Shown here piece by piece: positions 18,380-27,410 of a stretch of 57,327 nt of DNA. Below the pieces are notes generated by a model that was not told the DNA's origin, ran no database searches, and saw only the letters and a list, made by a program, of their open reading frames with translations. The translations under genes were made by a program, and so were the position numbers. The stretch's first letter is position 1. Each line of letters starts with the position of its first letter. Source of the DNA: Bacteroidales bacterium (GTDB taxonomy: Bacteria > Bacteroidota > Bacteroidia > Bacteroidales > Lentimicrobiaceae); the NCBI GenBank assembly GCA_024636955.1, contig JAGXGB010000077.1:1-57327 (forward strand). The letters run 5' to 3'.

Positions 18380-19237
18380 TTACTCAACGTTTAGTGGATT
18401 ATCCTGACAATTCTTGCATTCGAGGCTCTTATTATATTGAGTCATTGCACGTTCACTCATACCCATGCTGCTAAAACCACCATCATGAAAGAGGTTTTGC
18501 ATTGTTACTTTCTTTGTGAGGTCAGAAAATAAAGTAACACAATAATCAGCGCATTCATCACCGGTTGCATTTCCTAAAGGGGACATACGTTCTGTGAAGT
18601 CAATCAAGGCATTAAAACCTTTTACACCTTGTCCGGCAGTAGTAGGAGTTGGTGACTGGGAAATTGTATTAATCCTAACGTGTTTCTCGCGACCATAGAT
18701 ATATCCAAAACTTCGGGCAATTGATTCAAGTACAGCTTTGGCATCAGCCATGTCATTATACTCATATAAGGTCCTTTGAGCTGCAATATAAGAAAGACCA
18801 ACTATTGACCCCCATTCATTCAATGCATCCATTTTCTTAGCTGTTTGTATCATTTTATGAAATGACATAGCTGAAATGTCCAATGTTTTAGAGAAATACT
18901 CATAATTGAGATCATCATAAGGTATTTTCTTTCTAACGTTTGGTGACATACCAATGGAGTGCAGTACAAAGTCAATTTTGCCATCGAAAGCTTCCATAGT
19001 TTTGGCAAACAGATTTTCAAGATCTTTAACACTAGTTGCATCTGCCGGTATCATCAAACTGCCGGTTGATTCAGCAAGTTCGTCCAATTCCCCCATTCTT
19101 ATGGCAATCGGAGTGTTGGTAAGTACCATTTGTGCACCTTCAGCATGAGCGCGTTCAGCTACTTTCCATGCAATAGATTGGCTATTGAGTGCTCCAAAAA
19201 TAATTCCTTTTTTCCCTTTTAAAAGATTGTATGCCAT
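18380..19237 (-). CDS. fabI: Enoyl-[acyl-carrier-protein] reductase (NADH)
   Basis: The 285-residue SDR-superfamily protein has the FabI version of the dinucleotide-binding loop (GALNSQSIAWKVA). Its active-site residues are Tyr150, Tyr160 and Lys167, with the same 10 and 7 spacing as in E. coli FabI. Further family blocks are HSIGMSPN and the substrate-loop region TISQSPTPTTAGQGVKGF. It catalyses the last reduction of fatty-acid elongation. The C-terminal tail (about 20 residues with CKNC) extends beyond the E. coli length. It is on the minus strand, downstream of recN, with its own 61-bp spacer. Confidence 0.93.
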   Translation of the reverse strand: MAYNLLKGKKGIIFGALNSQSIAWKVAERAHAEGAQMVLTNTPIAIRMGELDELAESTGSLMIPADATSVKDLENLFAKTMEAFDGKIDFVLHSIGMSPNVRKKIPYDDLNYEYFSKTLDISAMSFHKMIQTAKKMDALNEWGSIVGLSYIAAQRTLYEYNDMADAKAVLESIARSFGYIYGREKHVRINTISQSPTPTTAGQGVKGFNALIDFTERMSPLGNATGDECADYCVTLFSDLTKKVTMQNLFHDGGFSSMGMSERAMTQYNKSLECKNCQDNPLNVE

Positions 19238-19298
19238 AATGGTTGTTTGTTGTTTATTATTAATCTACTGTATATTTATTAATGAAATACCTTATTTG

Positions 19299-20960
19299 CT
19301 AATTACTAAGATTTAAGAGTTCCAATGCTGCTTCACGAGCACCTTGTAGTTTATGGTCGCCACTGATCATGAGTGCAAGTTCATTAATTTGTTCATCCTG
19401 ATCCAAGCGAGTAATATCCGACCAGGTACTGGTTGAATCAGTGAGCTTATAAACTTTAAAGTGTTCATTTCCGAGAGCAGCAATTTGTGGAAGATGAGTG
19501 ATGGTAATTACCTGCATATGGTTGGAAATCTTGCGCAAAATATTTCCAACCTTACCGGCAATTTCTCCGCTAATACCTGAGTCGATCTCATCAAATACTA
19601 TAGTTGGCAGTAAGTTGTTAGTTGAAATTAAGGATTTTACTGCTAACATTAAACGCGACAATTCACCACCAGATGCAATCTTTGAGATATCATTGGGAGC
19701 ACTACCTTTGTTCGCGGAGAATAGAAATTTAACTTCATCTCTACCTTCTGCAGTAGGCTCATTTAAACTATGCCACATGATTGAAAACTTCCCGTCCTTA
19801 ATACCTAATAATGAGATTGTTTCTTCGATGGATTTTTCTATATTAACTGAATGGCTCCTTCTCCTTTGCGACAGCTCGTCCGATTGCTCGATTTAATCTT
19901 TATAGCATTCCTGTAATTTCTTCTCAAGTTCACTGATTTTTTGGTCAAGTGATTCAATACCTGAAATGCGTTGTTCATAGTTTTCAGCCAGGGTAATGAG
20001 TTCATCAATATCTTTAGCATGATGCTTCTGCTGAAGTCTGTAAATGATATTCAGCCTATCATTAATCTGCGCCATTAGTTCAGGATTGTACTGAATTTTC
20101 TCCATTGTATCAGAGATAACTTCGGCAATATCCTTAAGCTCAAGCAACGTGCTGTCAAGGCGCTCTGATAGGACTTTCAAGTCGGTGTAATAACGGGATG
20201 CTGCAATGACACTGTTAACTACTTCCTTTAATTTCTTAATGATGTTTTCATCATCCTCGTTCAGAATACCAGCTGCCAGATAGAGTTTTGACCTGATTTC
20301 TTCAGCATGTGACTGAACTTCAAGATCCTGTTCAAGTTGATCCTGCTCGCCACTAACCAGGGAAGCAATACGCAGTTCTTCAACAATAAATACGAGGTAA
20401 TCAAGTTCAGTTTTTTCCTTTTGCTCTTTTAGGCGGGTTTCTTCAAGTTCCTTCCTTAAAATCAGGTACCTCTTATAAGTGTCTTTATACTGCTTTAATA
20501 ACTTTTTGTTATCAGCAACTGCGTCAACAACACTTAACTGGAAAGAATTTTCACGAAGCAAAAGAGTCTGATGCTGTGAATGCACATCAATGAGGCGACT
20601 GGTGATTTCTTTTAGCTGAATTAGGTTGACGGGAGTGTCATTTATGAATGCTCGCGATTTTCCTTGAGGTGTAATTTCCCTGCGTATTATGCATTGACTC
20701 TCATAATCAAGGTTATTATCGCTAAAAAATGCCTCAAGTTCACATTTAGAGATATCAAAGGTTCCTTCTACGGTACACTTCTTTAAGGGATCAACAAAAG
20801 TGATATTGTCAGCACGATTGCCTAATATAAGTGAAAGTGCACCAAGAATAATTGATTTTCCAGCACCTGTTTCTCCAGTGATTACAGAAAAATGCTTTCC
20901 GAATTCTATGTCTAGATTCCGGATCAGGGCATAATTATTAACTGATAGCCTGCAGAGCAT
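19299..20960 (-). pseudogene. recN: DNA repair ATPase RecN interrupted by one in-frame stop
   Basis: The frame encodes a near-complete RecN (553 codons, usual family length about 550) except for a TAA at 19893-19895, codon 356. Before it lie the Walker A motif GETGAGKS (residues 29-36), the first head half and the coiled coil. After it the same frame resumes without a shift (IEQSDELSQRR and onward). It continues through the ABC signature SGGELSRLMLAVKSL and Walker B TIVFDEIDSGISGEIAGK to the normal C-terminus. The C-terminal piece could restart at ATG 19776-19778, but no ribosome site is obvious and a split RecN is not known to me. The options are true inactivation, readthrough, or a single-base sequencing error. 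All neighbours use TAA as a stop, so recoding is unlikely. Confidence 0.88.
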
Positions 20961-20981
20961 AAGGTGGGCAATTTAGTAAGG

Positions 20982-21012
20982 CAAAGGTAAGGATTATTAA
21001 CCTTTCTCCAAT
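20982..21012 (-). promoter_or_regulatory. Probable recN promoter
   Basis: On the minus strand TACCTTTG (20989-20982) matches TAnnTTTG exactly, with ATTG (21012-21009) exactly 19 bases upstream, three of four matches to TTTG. It lies between the porD stop and the recN start, so recN can be transcribed separately from the bamD-porD cluster. Confidence 0.6.
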
Positions 21013-21025
21013 AAAGCACAAGTGT

Positions 21026-21928
21026 TTACTGTCGTGCCTCCATAATGCGCTGATACCGCGCAGCATTGGCAGGGTCTATTTCCTTTAAAATGGCTATGGC
21101 TGTAGTTTTATCCATAGGAGAAGCACCTGAATAGATGTTTATCAACTCATCTCTCTTAGCCTCAAGGAAAAGCTGTATGATGAATAAACCAGGACGCTCA
21201 CGGTTAGCTTTACGAAGTAATTCAAGACTTTCGTTAATTGCAGCTCTGCCTTGCTCAACATCATCAGCCATAACATCGAGGCCAAGCCTATGATACTTAT
21301 ACATAGCTTCACGGACAGATGAATAAGTGGGATTGGTAAGGTTTTCAATCAGCCAGTATCTGTTCTTTTGATTTTCGAAAGCTTTCCAACCTTTTTCCCT
21401 GGCATTTTGTGCCAGATTAACAATGTCTAATGCTTTTTCAAAGTATGGCCCACCACCCATTCTAGCAAAAGTGTCGCCATCCATACCAAGGAATATATAA
21501 AGGTAATATGCTATTGTAGATGTGAGGTTTGAGGAGAACACATTGTCATTATACTCAAGGGGTTGAAATTCAACATAAGTAAATTCATAATCTTTATCAA
21601 TATAATTAAGTAAAGCGGTGTTATATGAAGCATTAAAAACAGGACGTCGTAATGCAACATTCATTCGGGCTATAAACTGATCACTTGAGGCACGTTGACT
21701 AACTGTAATGAGGATAGTACCCTCAATACGTTCTTCTGGCTTGTAGTTAAAGTTAGTCCACTTACGATTGTTTACGAAGTCATTCAGCTCCTGTTGAAGT
21801 GATTCAAAAATCTTTTTCTCAGTACCTTCAACTTGAGGTGAAGTTACCTGAACCACTACATTGAATTCTTGTCCAAAAGCAGTTGAGAATAAAGTAAGGA
21901 TAATCAGCAAGCTGAATAATTGTTTCAT
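21026..21928 (-). CDS. porD: Type IX secretion system protein PorD (DUF4835)
   Basis: The protein has a signal peptide (cleavage after FGQ) followed by the DUF4835 family body: VVVQVTSPQVEGTEKKIFESLQQ, NDFVNNRKWT, FQPLEYNDNVFSSNLTSTIAYYLYI and GGGPYFEKALDIVNLAQN. The family is annotated as PorD, a component needed for type IX secretion. A TTG at 21943 would overlap the coaBC stop. ATG 21928 gives a proper signal peptide (MKQLFSLLIIL) and leaves a GAGG motif eight bases upstream, so I use it. It belongs to the bamD-rpoZ-coaBC-porD run. The C10 protease at the right end of the window is a plausible cargo. Confidence 0.88.
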   Translation of the reverse strand: MKQLFSLLIILTLFSTAFGQEFNVVVQVTSPQVEGTEKKIFESLQQELNDFVNNRKWTNFNYKPEERIEGTILITVSQRASSDQFIARMNVALRRPVFNASYNTALLNYIDKDYEFTYVEFQPLEYNDNVFSSNLTSTIAYYLYIFLGMDGDTFARMGGGPYFEKALDIVNLAQNAREKGWKAFENQKNRYWLIENLTNPTYSSVREAMYKYHRLGLDVMADDVEQGRAAINESLELLRKANRERPGLFIIQLFLEAKRDELINIYSGASPMDKTTAIAILKEIDPANAARYQRIMEARQ

Positions 21929-21939
21929 GTTTATAATCC

Positions 21940-23133
21940 TCAAAACCTTTTTACAATTTGATTAATTATTAAGGTAGCAATTGTGGTTTTCGGTAATGTA
22001 CCAGTAGCTATTTCAGTTTTATCTGAAAATATCATAGTTACCTTATTTGTGTCAGTCCCAAATCCTGCTCCTTTGTCATTAAGAGAATTGAGAACGATCA
22101 AATCAAGGTTTTTATTATTCAGCTTTTTCACAGCATTTACCTTTTCATTTTCTGTTTCAAGCGCAAAACCAACAAGAAATTGGCCTTTCTTCTTTTTTGA
22201 TCCCATAGATGCCAGGATATCAGTGGTGGCCTTAAGGTTTAAAGACAATGATCCTTTCTTCTTAATTTTCTCGGTAGCTAAAGTCTCTGGAGTATAATCA
22301 GCAACTGCTGCAGCCATTATAACTAAATCAGATTGTTCAAAGGCTTTGTTGCATTCATCGAGCATTTGGGATGCAGTGATGACTTTAATTAAATTGACCG
22401 AAGGATTTTGAGTAGATATATTTACCGGACCTGAAACAAGTGTGACGTTCGCACCCCGTTGCGCAGCTTCTTCAGCAAGTGCATAACCCATGAGACCGGA
22501 TGAATGATTTCCAATAAACCTAACAGGATCAATAGCTTCATGCGTAGGACCAGCAGTCACAAGAACGTTTTTTCCTTCAAGATCTCTTTGTTTACCAAAA
22601 TGATCATTGATAATTTGCATGATCACATCAGGTTCTTCCATACGTCCTGCTCCAGTCAATCCGCTGGCCAGTTCACCTGTTTGAGGCTCAATCAATCTGT
22701 TTCCGTATGATTGAAGAATTTTTATATTCTTTGCCGTAGTTGGATGATAAAACATATCAAGATCCATGGCTGGTGCAAAGAAAACAGGGCATTTGGCTGC
22801 CAGGTAGCAAGTGGATAGCAGATTATCGGCAATTCCATTTGCCATCTTAGCAAGTGTATTAGCTGAAGCTGGTGCAATTATAAACAGATCAGCCCATCTC
22901 CCCCATTCAACATGACTATGCCAGCTACCATCAACCTTGTTATAAGGTTCAATGAGAACTGGCTGTTGTGAAAGGGTTGATAGGGTTAATGGAGTTACAA
23001 AGTCAGTTGCACATTTGGTCATGACAACTTTAACATTTGCACCTTCTTTCTTGAGCAACCTGATAAGCAGGGGTACCTTAAAGGCAGCTATACTCCCCGT
23101 TATGCCGATAAGTATGTTTTTACCCCTTAACAT
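21940..23133 (-). CDS. coaBC: Bifunctional phosphopantothenoylcysteine decarboxylase / phosphopantothenate-cysteine ligase
   Basis: The 397-residue fusion enzyme makes 4'-phosphopantetheine from 4'-phosphopantothenate and cysteine (CoA synthesis). The N-terminal flavin decarboxylase domain (CoaC) has GITGSIAAFK, the active-site His in SWHSHVEWG, APASANTLAKMANGIADNL and the PAMD motif (FAPAMDLDM). The C-terminal ligase domain (CoaB) has TAGPTHEAIDPVRFIGNHSSGLMG and the KIKK loop. The start is 4 bp after the rpoZ stop, indicating tight operon coupling. Confidence 0.95.
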   Translation of the reverse strand: MLRGKNILIGITGSIAAFKVPLLIRLLKKEGANVKVVMTKCATDFVTPLTLSTLSQQPVLIEPYNKVDGSWHSHVEWGRWADLFIIAPASANTLAKMANGIADNLLSTCYLAAKCPVFFAPAMDLDMFYHPTTAKNIKILQSYGNRLIEPQTGELASGLTGAGRMEEPDVIMQIINDHFGKQRDLEGKNVLVTAGPTHEAIDPVRFIGNHSSGLMGYALAEEAAQRGANVTLVSGPVNISTQNPSVNLIKVITASQMLDECNKAFEQSDLVIMAAAVADYTPETLATEKIKKKGSLSLNLKATTDILASMGSKKKKGQFLVGFALETENEKVNAVKKLNNKNLDLIVLNSLNDKGAGFGTDTNKVTMIFSDKTEIATGTLPKTTIATLIINQIVKRF

Positions 23134-23137
23134 TAGC

Positions 23138-23476
23138 TTAGAACTGTTCTTCCTGTGATTCTTTCAAAGGATTGCGATAATGAATCTGTTCTCTGAGGAA
23201 TTCCTGAATGGCAATTAGAGTTGGCTTTGGAAGGTTTTCGTAATGCCTTGCAATTTCAATTTGTTCACGATTTTCAAATACTTCCTCCAGATTGTCATTA
23301 GGAACAGCGAACTCAGATATCTTTGAAGTGAGTTCTTCCTTTAATTCTGCTGAAAGTTGATTCGCCCGCTTTGATAATATTGCTACTGTTTCATAAATGT
23401 TGTTAGTAGGCTCCATCAATTCATGAATATTGCGGGTTACTGCAAGCGTTTCGCTTTTTACTCTCTTATAATCCAT
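23138..23476 (-). CDS. rpoZ: RNA polymerase omega-subunit family protein
   Basis: The 112-residue protein has an omega-like core (NIYETVAILSKRANQLSAELKEEL), in which the conserved NxYE...KRAxQ pattern is visible. A Bacteroidota-specific C-terminal extension follows. Omega helps assemble RNA polymerase around beta'. The gene sits between bamD and coaBC with 4-bp gaps on both sides, the arrangement usual in this phylum. I recognise it partly from that context. Confidence 0.82.
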   Translation of the reverse strand: MDYKRVKSETLAVTRNIHELMEPTNNIYETVAILSKRANQLSAELKEELTSKISEFAVPNDNLEEVFENREQIEIARHYENLPKPTLIAIQEFLREQIHYRNPLKESQEEQF

Positions 23477-23480
23477 ATGG

Positions 23481-24284
23481 CTATTTTATTGTTAACAAAT
23501 TTTGTAATTCACGTTCAGTATTCTTCTTTATTTGTAACACTTCCTTAGTGTATTCCGATTCAGGATAACTGGCAATAAAGTTGTCAAGTGCATCGGATGT
23601 GGCCTGGAAGCGCTCCTGCTTTTTATGGTCAAAACTTTTTTGAGCATAATAATAGGAGGCTTTTGCTATACGAAACATAGCATGTTCACGGTATTTTGTA
23701 TCAGGATAATCCTTTGTCAGATTCTGATAATTTATGATTGCTGCCTTATAATCTTCCATACTAAAGTATAGATCGGCTATATTTAATGCTTTAGTTTCAA
23801 GCTTAATACGAAGTTCATCTATTAATTCATTAGCCTTGGCAACACGTGAGCTTCCCGGATGCTGATTAATAAACAATTGAAGCCCTTGTATGGCATCGAG
23901 TGTTACAGTTTGATCGAGACTGGAAGGTGGAGAATCAAGGTAATTACAATAGGCGCTCAGATAAGCTGCTTCTTCAGCATTCTTGCTATGAGGATAATTA
24001 ACTGCAAACTGCTTGAAATAGTAGCTAGCTAAAATATAATCTTCCTGCTCATAATGAGCATAAGCATAATAATATGCGATTTTTTCAGCTTTGTCAGTGC
24101 CTCTGTAAAAATGTTGTAATTGCTCGAAGAGCTGAATTGCCCTGTAATAGTCTTTCTCCTCGAAATACTTTACAGCCATTTCATATTTCTTTTCGTTATC
24201 AGTACTTTTCAGTAGTTTTTGATAGTTACTGCAAGCAGATAGCAGTAGCGAAAAAATGATTAGGGGAATTAGTTTTCTGATCAT
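23481..24284 (-). CDS. bamD: Outer-membrane protein assembly lipoprotein BamD
   Basis: The 267-residue lipoprotein has lipobox LSAC with Cys18. About five TPR-like helical repeats follow: KYFEEKDYYRAIQLFEQLQ, AYYYAYAHYEQEDYILASYYFKQF, ADLYFSMEDYKAAIINYQNLTKDYP and others. It would be anchored to the inner leaflet of the outer membrane and help BamA insert beta-barrels, including the porins and TolC-type channels found elsewhere in the window. It is the first gene of a tightly packed minus-strand operon running into rpoZ and coaBC. Confidence 0.88.
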   Translation of the reverse strand: MIRKLIPLIIFSLLLSACSNYQKLLKSTDNEKKYEMAVKYFEEKDYYRAIQLFEQLQHFYRGTDKAEKIAYYYAYAHYEQEDYILASYYFKQFAVNYPHSKNAEEAAYLSAYCNYLDSPPSSLDQTVTLDAIQGLQLFINQHPGSSRVAKANELIDELRIKLETKALNIADLYFSMEDYKAAIINYQNLTKDYPDTKYREHAMFRIAKASYYYAQKSFDHKKQERFQATSDALDNFIASYPESEYTKEVLQIKKNTERELQNLLTIK

Positions 24285-24288
24285 GGTG

Positions 24289-24296
24289 CAAAATTA
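24289..24296 (-). promoter_or_regulatory. -7 box (TAATTTTG) immediately before bamD
   Basis: On the minus strand TAATTTTG matches TAnnTTTG exactly and ends four bases before the bamD ATG, so the transcript would be leaderless or nearly so. No exact TTTG is found 19-21 bases upstream. Confidence 0.5.
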
Positions 24297-24382
24297 ATCA
24301 TATAAAGCTTACAAGTAACGACTATTGACCACAAATAATATGGTCAAACAGTGATTAGTTAACATTTTTTATAACATCTGCC

Positions 24383-25675
24383 TCACACCAGTGCTTTTTT
24401 ATAAGCATTTATACATCTTTCACGTGCAGATTCATGATCAACAATTGGATCAGGATATTCAGAAGTGCCAAACTCAGGTAGCCATTTCCTAATATATAGA
24501 AACTCAGGATCAAATGCTTCCTGTTGCCTGATTGGATTGAAAATTCGGAAGTAAGGAGCTGCATCGGTTCCGCATCCAGCTACCCATTGCCAGTTTCCAT
24601 TGTTTGAGGAGAGTTCAAAGTCAAGCAAATTAGCAGCAAACCATGCTTCACCCCAACGCCAGTCAATAAGTAAATGCTTTATCAAAAAACTTGCTGCAAC
24701 CATTCTAACCCTATTGTGCATGAACCCGGTGGCCATCATTTCGCGCATTCCTGCATCTACCAATGGATACCCTGTTAAACCTTTTGTCCATCGCTCAAAC
24801 ATTCCTTCATCGTTTATCCATTCAATACCATCATACTTACTCTTAAAGCTCTTCTGAACTACGTAAGGGAAAAATGCAAGGATGTGCATAAAAAATTCTC
24901 TCCATGCCAGTTCATTAAGCCAGGTACTGCTGTATTCTTTTGCAGTTGCTGCGATTCGCCTAATGCTTATTGTGCCAAAGCGTAAATGCGGCCCAAGGTG
25001 GGTTGTTGCATCCATTGCAGGGTAATCACGTGTTAAGCTGTAATCAGCTATCTTATCCAAGGGTAACTGATTTGCTGGAAATGTGTTGAAACTACTATTG
25101 AAGCCAAGCTTTTCCAGTTTGGGCACACTACTGCCGCGGTGTTGGAAGAGATTATTCAAATATTCTTCTACCGGATAGTGCTTCGTAAATTGAGTATTAT
25201 ATTTTTCAATCCACTTTTTACTGAATGGTGTGAATATTTCATAAGGTTTCCCATTTGGTTTTAAGATCTCACCAGGCTTGAAGATAAGCTGGTCACTAAA
25301 AGTGAGAAACTTTTTACCCTTATCTTCTAATATCTTCCTTAACCTATCATCCCTTTCAATAGCGTAGGGTTCATAATCCTCATTAGCGTATACCCTTGTA
25401 ATATCAAATGATTCAAATAGCTCAGTGAAAATTTCAAGAGGGTCTCCCCTTTTAACATACAGGCTGCTTCCATATTTTCTGAGTTCTCTATCCAGTTCAC
25501 TTACGTAATAATAGATGAAAGGCAATCGTTTGTCATCCGGTGACAGCTTGTTGAGGATGTTCTCATCAAAAATAAAAACCGGCAGCACTTCGTTACCAGC
25601 CTTTAGCGCTTCATAAAAACCATGATTATCGGCTATTCTTAAATCTCGCCTGAACCAAAAAACATTGATTGGCAT
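24383..25675 (-). CDS. phrB: Deoxyribodipyrimidine photolyase (CPD class I type)
   Basis: The 430-residue protein begins INVFWFRRDLRIADNHGF and has an N-terminal antenna alpha/beta domain. The C-terminal FAD-binding helical domain includes LGPHLRFGTISIRR, NELAWREFFMHI, GYPLVDAGMREMMATGFMHNRVRM and SSNNGNWQWVAGCGTDAAPYFRIFNP. The last block has the Asn and Trp residues that bind FAD and the lesion. It repairs UV-induced cyclobutane dimers with blue light, which implies at least occasional exposure to light. It is monocistronic on the minus strand. Confidence 0.93.
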   Translation of the reverse strand: MPINVFWFRRDLRIADNHGFYEALKAGNEVLPVFIFDENILNKLSPDDKRLPFIYYYVSELDRELRKYGSSLYVKRGDPLEIFTELFESFDITRVYANEDYEPYAIERDDRLRKILEDKGKKFLTFSDQLIFKPGEILKPNGKPYEIFTPFSKKWIEKYNTQFTKHYPVEEYLNNLFQHRGSSVPKLEKLGFNSSFNTFPANQLPLDKIADYSLTRDYPAMDATTHLGPHLRFGTISIRRIAATAKEYSSTWLNELAWREFFMHILAFFPYVVQKSFKSKYDGIEWINDEGMFERWTKGLTGYPLVDAGMREMMATGFMHNRVRMVAASFLIKHLLIDWRWGEAWFAANLLDFELSSNNGNWQWVAGCGTDAAPYFRIFNPIRQQEAFDPEFLYIRKWLPEFGTSEYPDPIVDHESARERCINAYKKALV

Positions 25676-25721
25676 CTAACCCTATGTTTACATAAAATAT
25701 GGCGATGTAAACAATAAATAA

Positions 25722-25960
25722 AGGTGTTTGTTTCCCAGCTTAATGAATTCCGGCGAAAGCCATAGATGGGTGTTTGTTTCTGATATATTGAATTCTGCGT
25801 AAGTTTAATAACACGGTATGCGTTTTCCCAGTGTATTGAATACAGTGTAATGATAATTCAGAAAGCGATTGTTTGATTCCAGTTTAGTGATTTCATGGTA
25901 TAGAAATGACGGTAATAAGGGGGTTTGTCTTCATGAATTATAAATAGGAATACTCAGTAA
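25722..25960. repeat. Degenerate ~48-bp repeats in the photolyase-spt spacer
   Basis: The 419-bp spacer at 25676-26094 has no gene. It contains five similar blocks starting near 25724, 25770, 25820, 25867 and 25918. Each opens with a (G)TGTTTG/GTTTTC-like motif, and most continue with (T/A)TTGAATTC or (A/G)TGAATT about 12-15 bases later. Spacing is 46-51 bp. The copies are diverged, so this is a visual call. They lie directly upstream of the serine palmitoyltransferase promoter region. Confidence 0.5.
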
Positions 25961-26049
25961 TAAATAGATTCGAAAATTGATTTTTCTAAAGACCCATTAA
26001 GGGGAATGATATTTATAACGAGTGGAGTGTCAAATTAATTGGAAATAGT

Positions 26050-26057
26050 TAGATTTG
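26050..26057 (+). promoter_or_regulatory. -7 box (TAGATTTG) upstream of spt
   Basis: TAGATTTG is an exact TAnnTTTG match 37 bases before the GTG start of the serine palmitoyltransferase gene. The expected -33 position reads GTGT, so only the proximal element is well supported. Confidence 0.5.
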
Positions 26058-26094
26058 CATCATCAAAACCATTTAAACTAAAACTCGAAATACC

Positions 26095-27345
26095 GTGGAC
26101 ATATTCGAAAGAAGAGTTGCTAATCTTGGACCTTTGGGCATGTATGCCAAGCAGGCCGACGGATACTTCATGTTCCCAAAACTTGAAGGAGAAATATCCA
26201 ACCGAATGACTTTTAAAGGGAAAGAAATGCTCGTATGGAGTCTGAATAACTACCTTGGTCTGGCTAATCACCCCGAAGTACGTGAAGCAGATGCTCAGGC
26301 AGCTAAGGAATGGGGACTAGCTTACCCAATGGGAGCTCGTATGATGTCAGGCCAAACCAAATATCATGAGCAATTGGAGCGGGAACTTGCTGACTTTGTT
26401 GGCAAGGAAGATGCTTTCCTTCTTAACTATGGTTATCAGGGTATGATATCAATTATCGACTCATTGGTTGATAGGAAGGATGTTGTAGTGTATGATTCAG
26501 AAGCACATGCATGTATAATTGATGGTTTACGACTTCATATCGGCAAGCGATTCGTATACCCTCATAATAATATAGAGAACCTTAAGATTCAATTACAACG
26601 GGCACGAAAATTAACCCAGGAATCAGGGGGTGCTATACTTGTAATTACAGAAGGTGTTTACGGAATGACTGGCGACCAGGGTAAATTGAAAGAAATAGTT
26701 GCACTTAAAGATGAGTTTGATTTTCGTCTTTTAGTAGATGATGCTCATGGCTTTGGAACAATGGGTGCCACAGGAGCCGGCACGCATCAGGAACAAGGCG
26801 TAATGGACGGAGTTGATGTATATTTTGGAACTTTTGCAAAAGCAATGGCCGGTATTGGTGCATTTGTTGCTACCCGCGCTGATGTTGTTGAATACCTCCG
26901 TTTTAACATGCGTTCACAAACTTATGCAAAGTCATTACCTATGCCTATGGTAATAGGGTCACTTAAAAGGCTTGAATTAATCAGGACACATCCTGAGCTT
27001 AAGAATAAGCTATGGACTGTTGTAAATAAGCTCCAATCAGGGTTGCGTGAAGCAGGATTTAACCTTGGTAATGCTTCATCACCTGTTACACCGGTTATAT
27101 TGGAAGGTGGTATTGCTGAAGGTACTCAAATAACTGTTGACATGCGTGAAAACCACGGAATATTCTGTTCTATGGTCACCTATCCGGTTATTCCAAAAGG
27201 AATGATTTTACTTCGACTTATTCCAACGGCAGTTCATACTCTTGAAGATGTTGAATACACAATAGATGCATTTCAGCAAGTACGACAAAAGCTAAATGCC
27301 GGTGCGTATTCGAATGAGATGTTTGATATTTCTGTTTTAGGATAG
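26095..27345 (+). CDS. spt: Serine palmitoyltransferase (alpha-oxoamine synthase family)
   Basis: The 416-residue PLP enzyme condenses serine with an acyl-CoA, the first step of sphingolipid synthesis. Family blocks are VWSLNNYLGLANHPEV, LLNYGYQGMISIIDSL, VYDSEAHACIIDGLR, VDDAHGFGTMGATGAG and GTFAKAMAGIGAF with the PLP Lys249. Its start MDIFERRVANLGPLG resembles Bacteroidota Spt rather than 2-amino-3-ketobutyrate CoA ligase or BioF. The start is GTG: an in-frame TAA lies seven codons upstream and there is no ATG between. Confusion with other alpha-oxoamine synthases is possible, but the N-terminus and the phylum favour Spt. Confidence 0.85.
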   Translation: MDIFERRVANLGPLGMYAKQADGYFMFPKLEGEISNRMTFKGKEMLVWSLNNYLGLANHPEVREADAQAAKEWGLAYPMGARMMSGQTKYHEQLERELADFVGKEDAFLLNYGYQGMISIIDSLVDRKDVVVYDSEAHACIIDGLRLHIGKRFVYPHNNIENLKIQLQRARKLTQESGGAILVITEGVYGMTGDQGKLKEIVALKDEFDFRLLVDDAHGFGTMGATGAGTHQEQGVMDGVDVYFGTFAKAMAGIGAFVATRADVVEYLRFNMRSQTYAKSLPMPMVIGSLKRLELIRTHPELKNKLWTVVNKLQSGLREAGFNLGNASSPVTPVILEGGIAEGTQITVDMRENHGIFCSMVTYPVIPKGMILLRLIPTAVHTLEDVEYTIDAFQQVRQKLNAGAYSNEMFDISVLG

Positions 27346-27365
27346 ATCTTTTCAAAATCAATTTT

Positions 27366-27410
27366 AAAGAACACCGGTTTCTATAAAGAGAAGCCGGTGT
27401 TCTTTTTATC
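27366..27410 (+). terminator. Rho-independent terminator after spt
   Basis: AAAGAACACCGG at 27366-27377 pairs perfectly with CCGGTGTTCTTT at 27394-27405 and is followed by further T residues. It starts 21 bp after the spt stop. Confidence 0.88.

Noticed and set aside
19893..19895. Stop-codon reassignment (TAA as sense)
   Set aside because: TAA ends nearly every other gene in the window at the expected family length, so TAA is a working stop.
19498..19896. 132-codon plus-strand open frame over the recN C-terminal part
   Set aside because: Antisense to the Walker B and signature motifs of RecN, which are unmistakable.
21929..21943. TTG 21943 as the porD start
   Set aside because: It would overlap the coaBC stop and put five residues before a normal signal peptide; ATG 21928 has a GAGG motif upstream.
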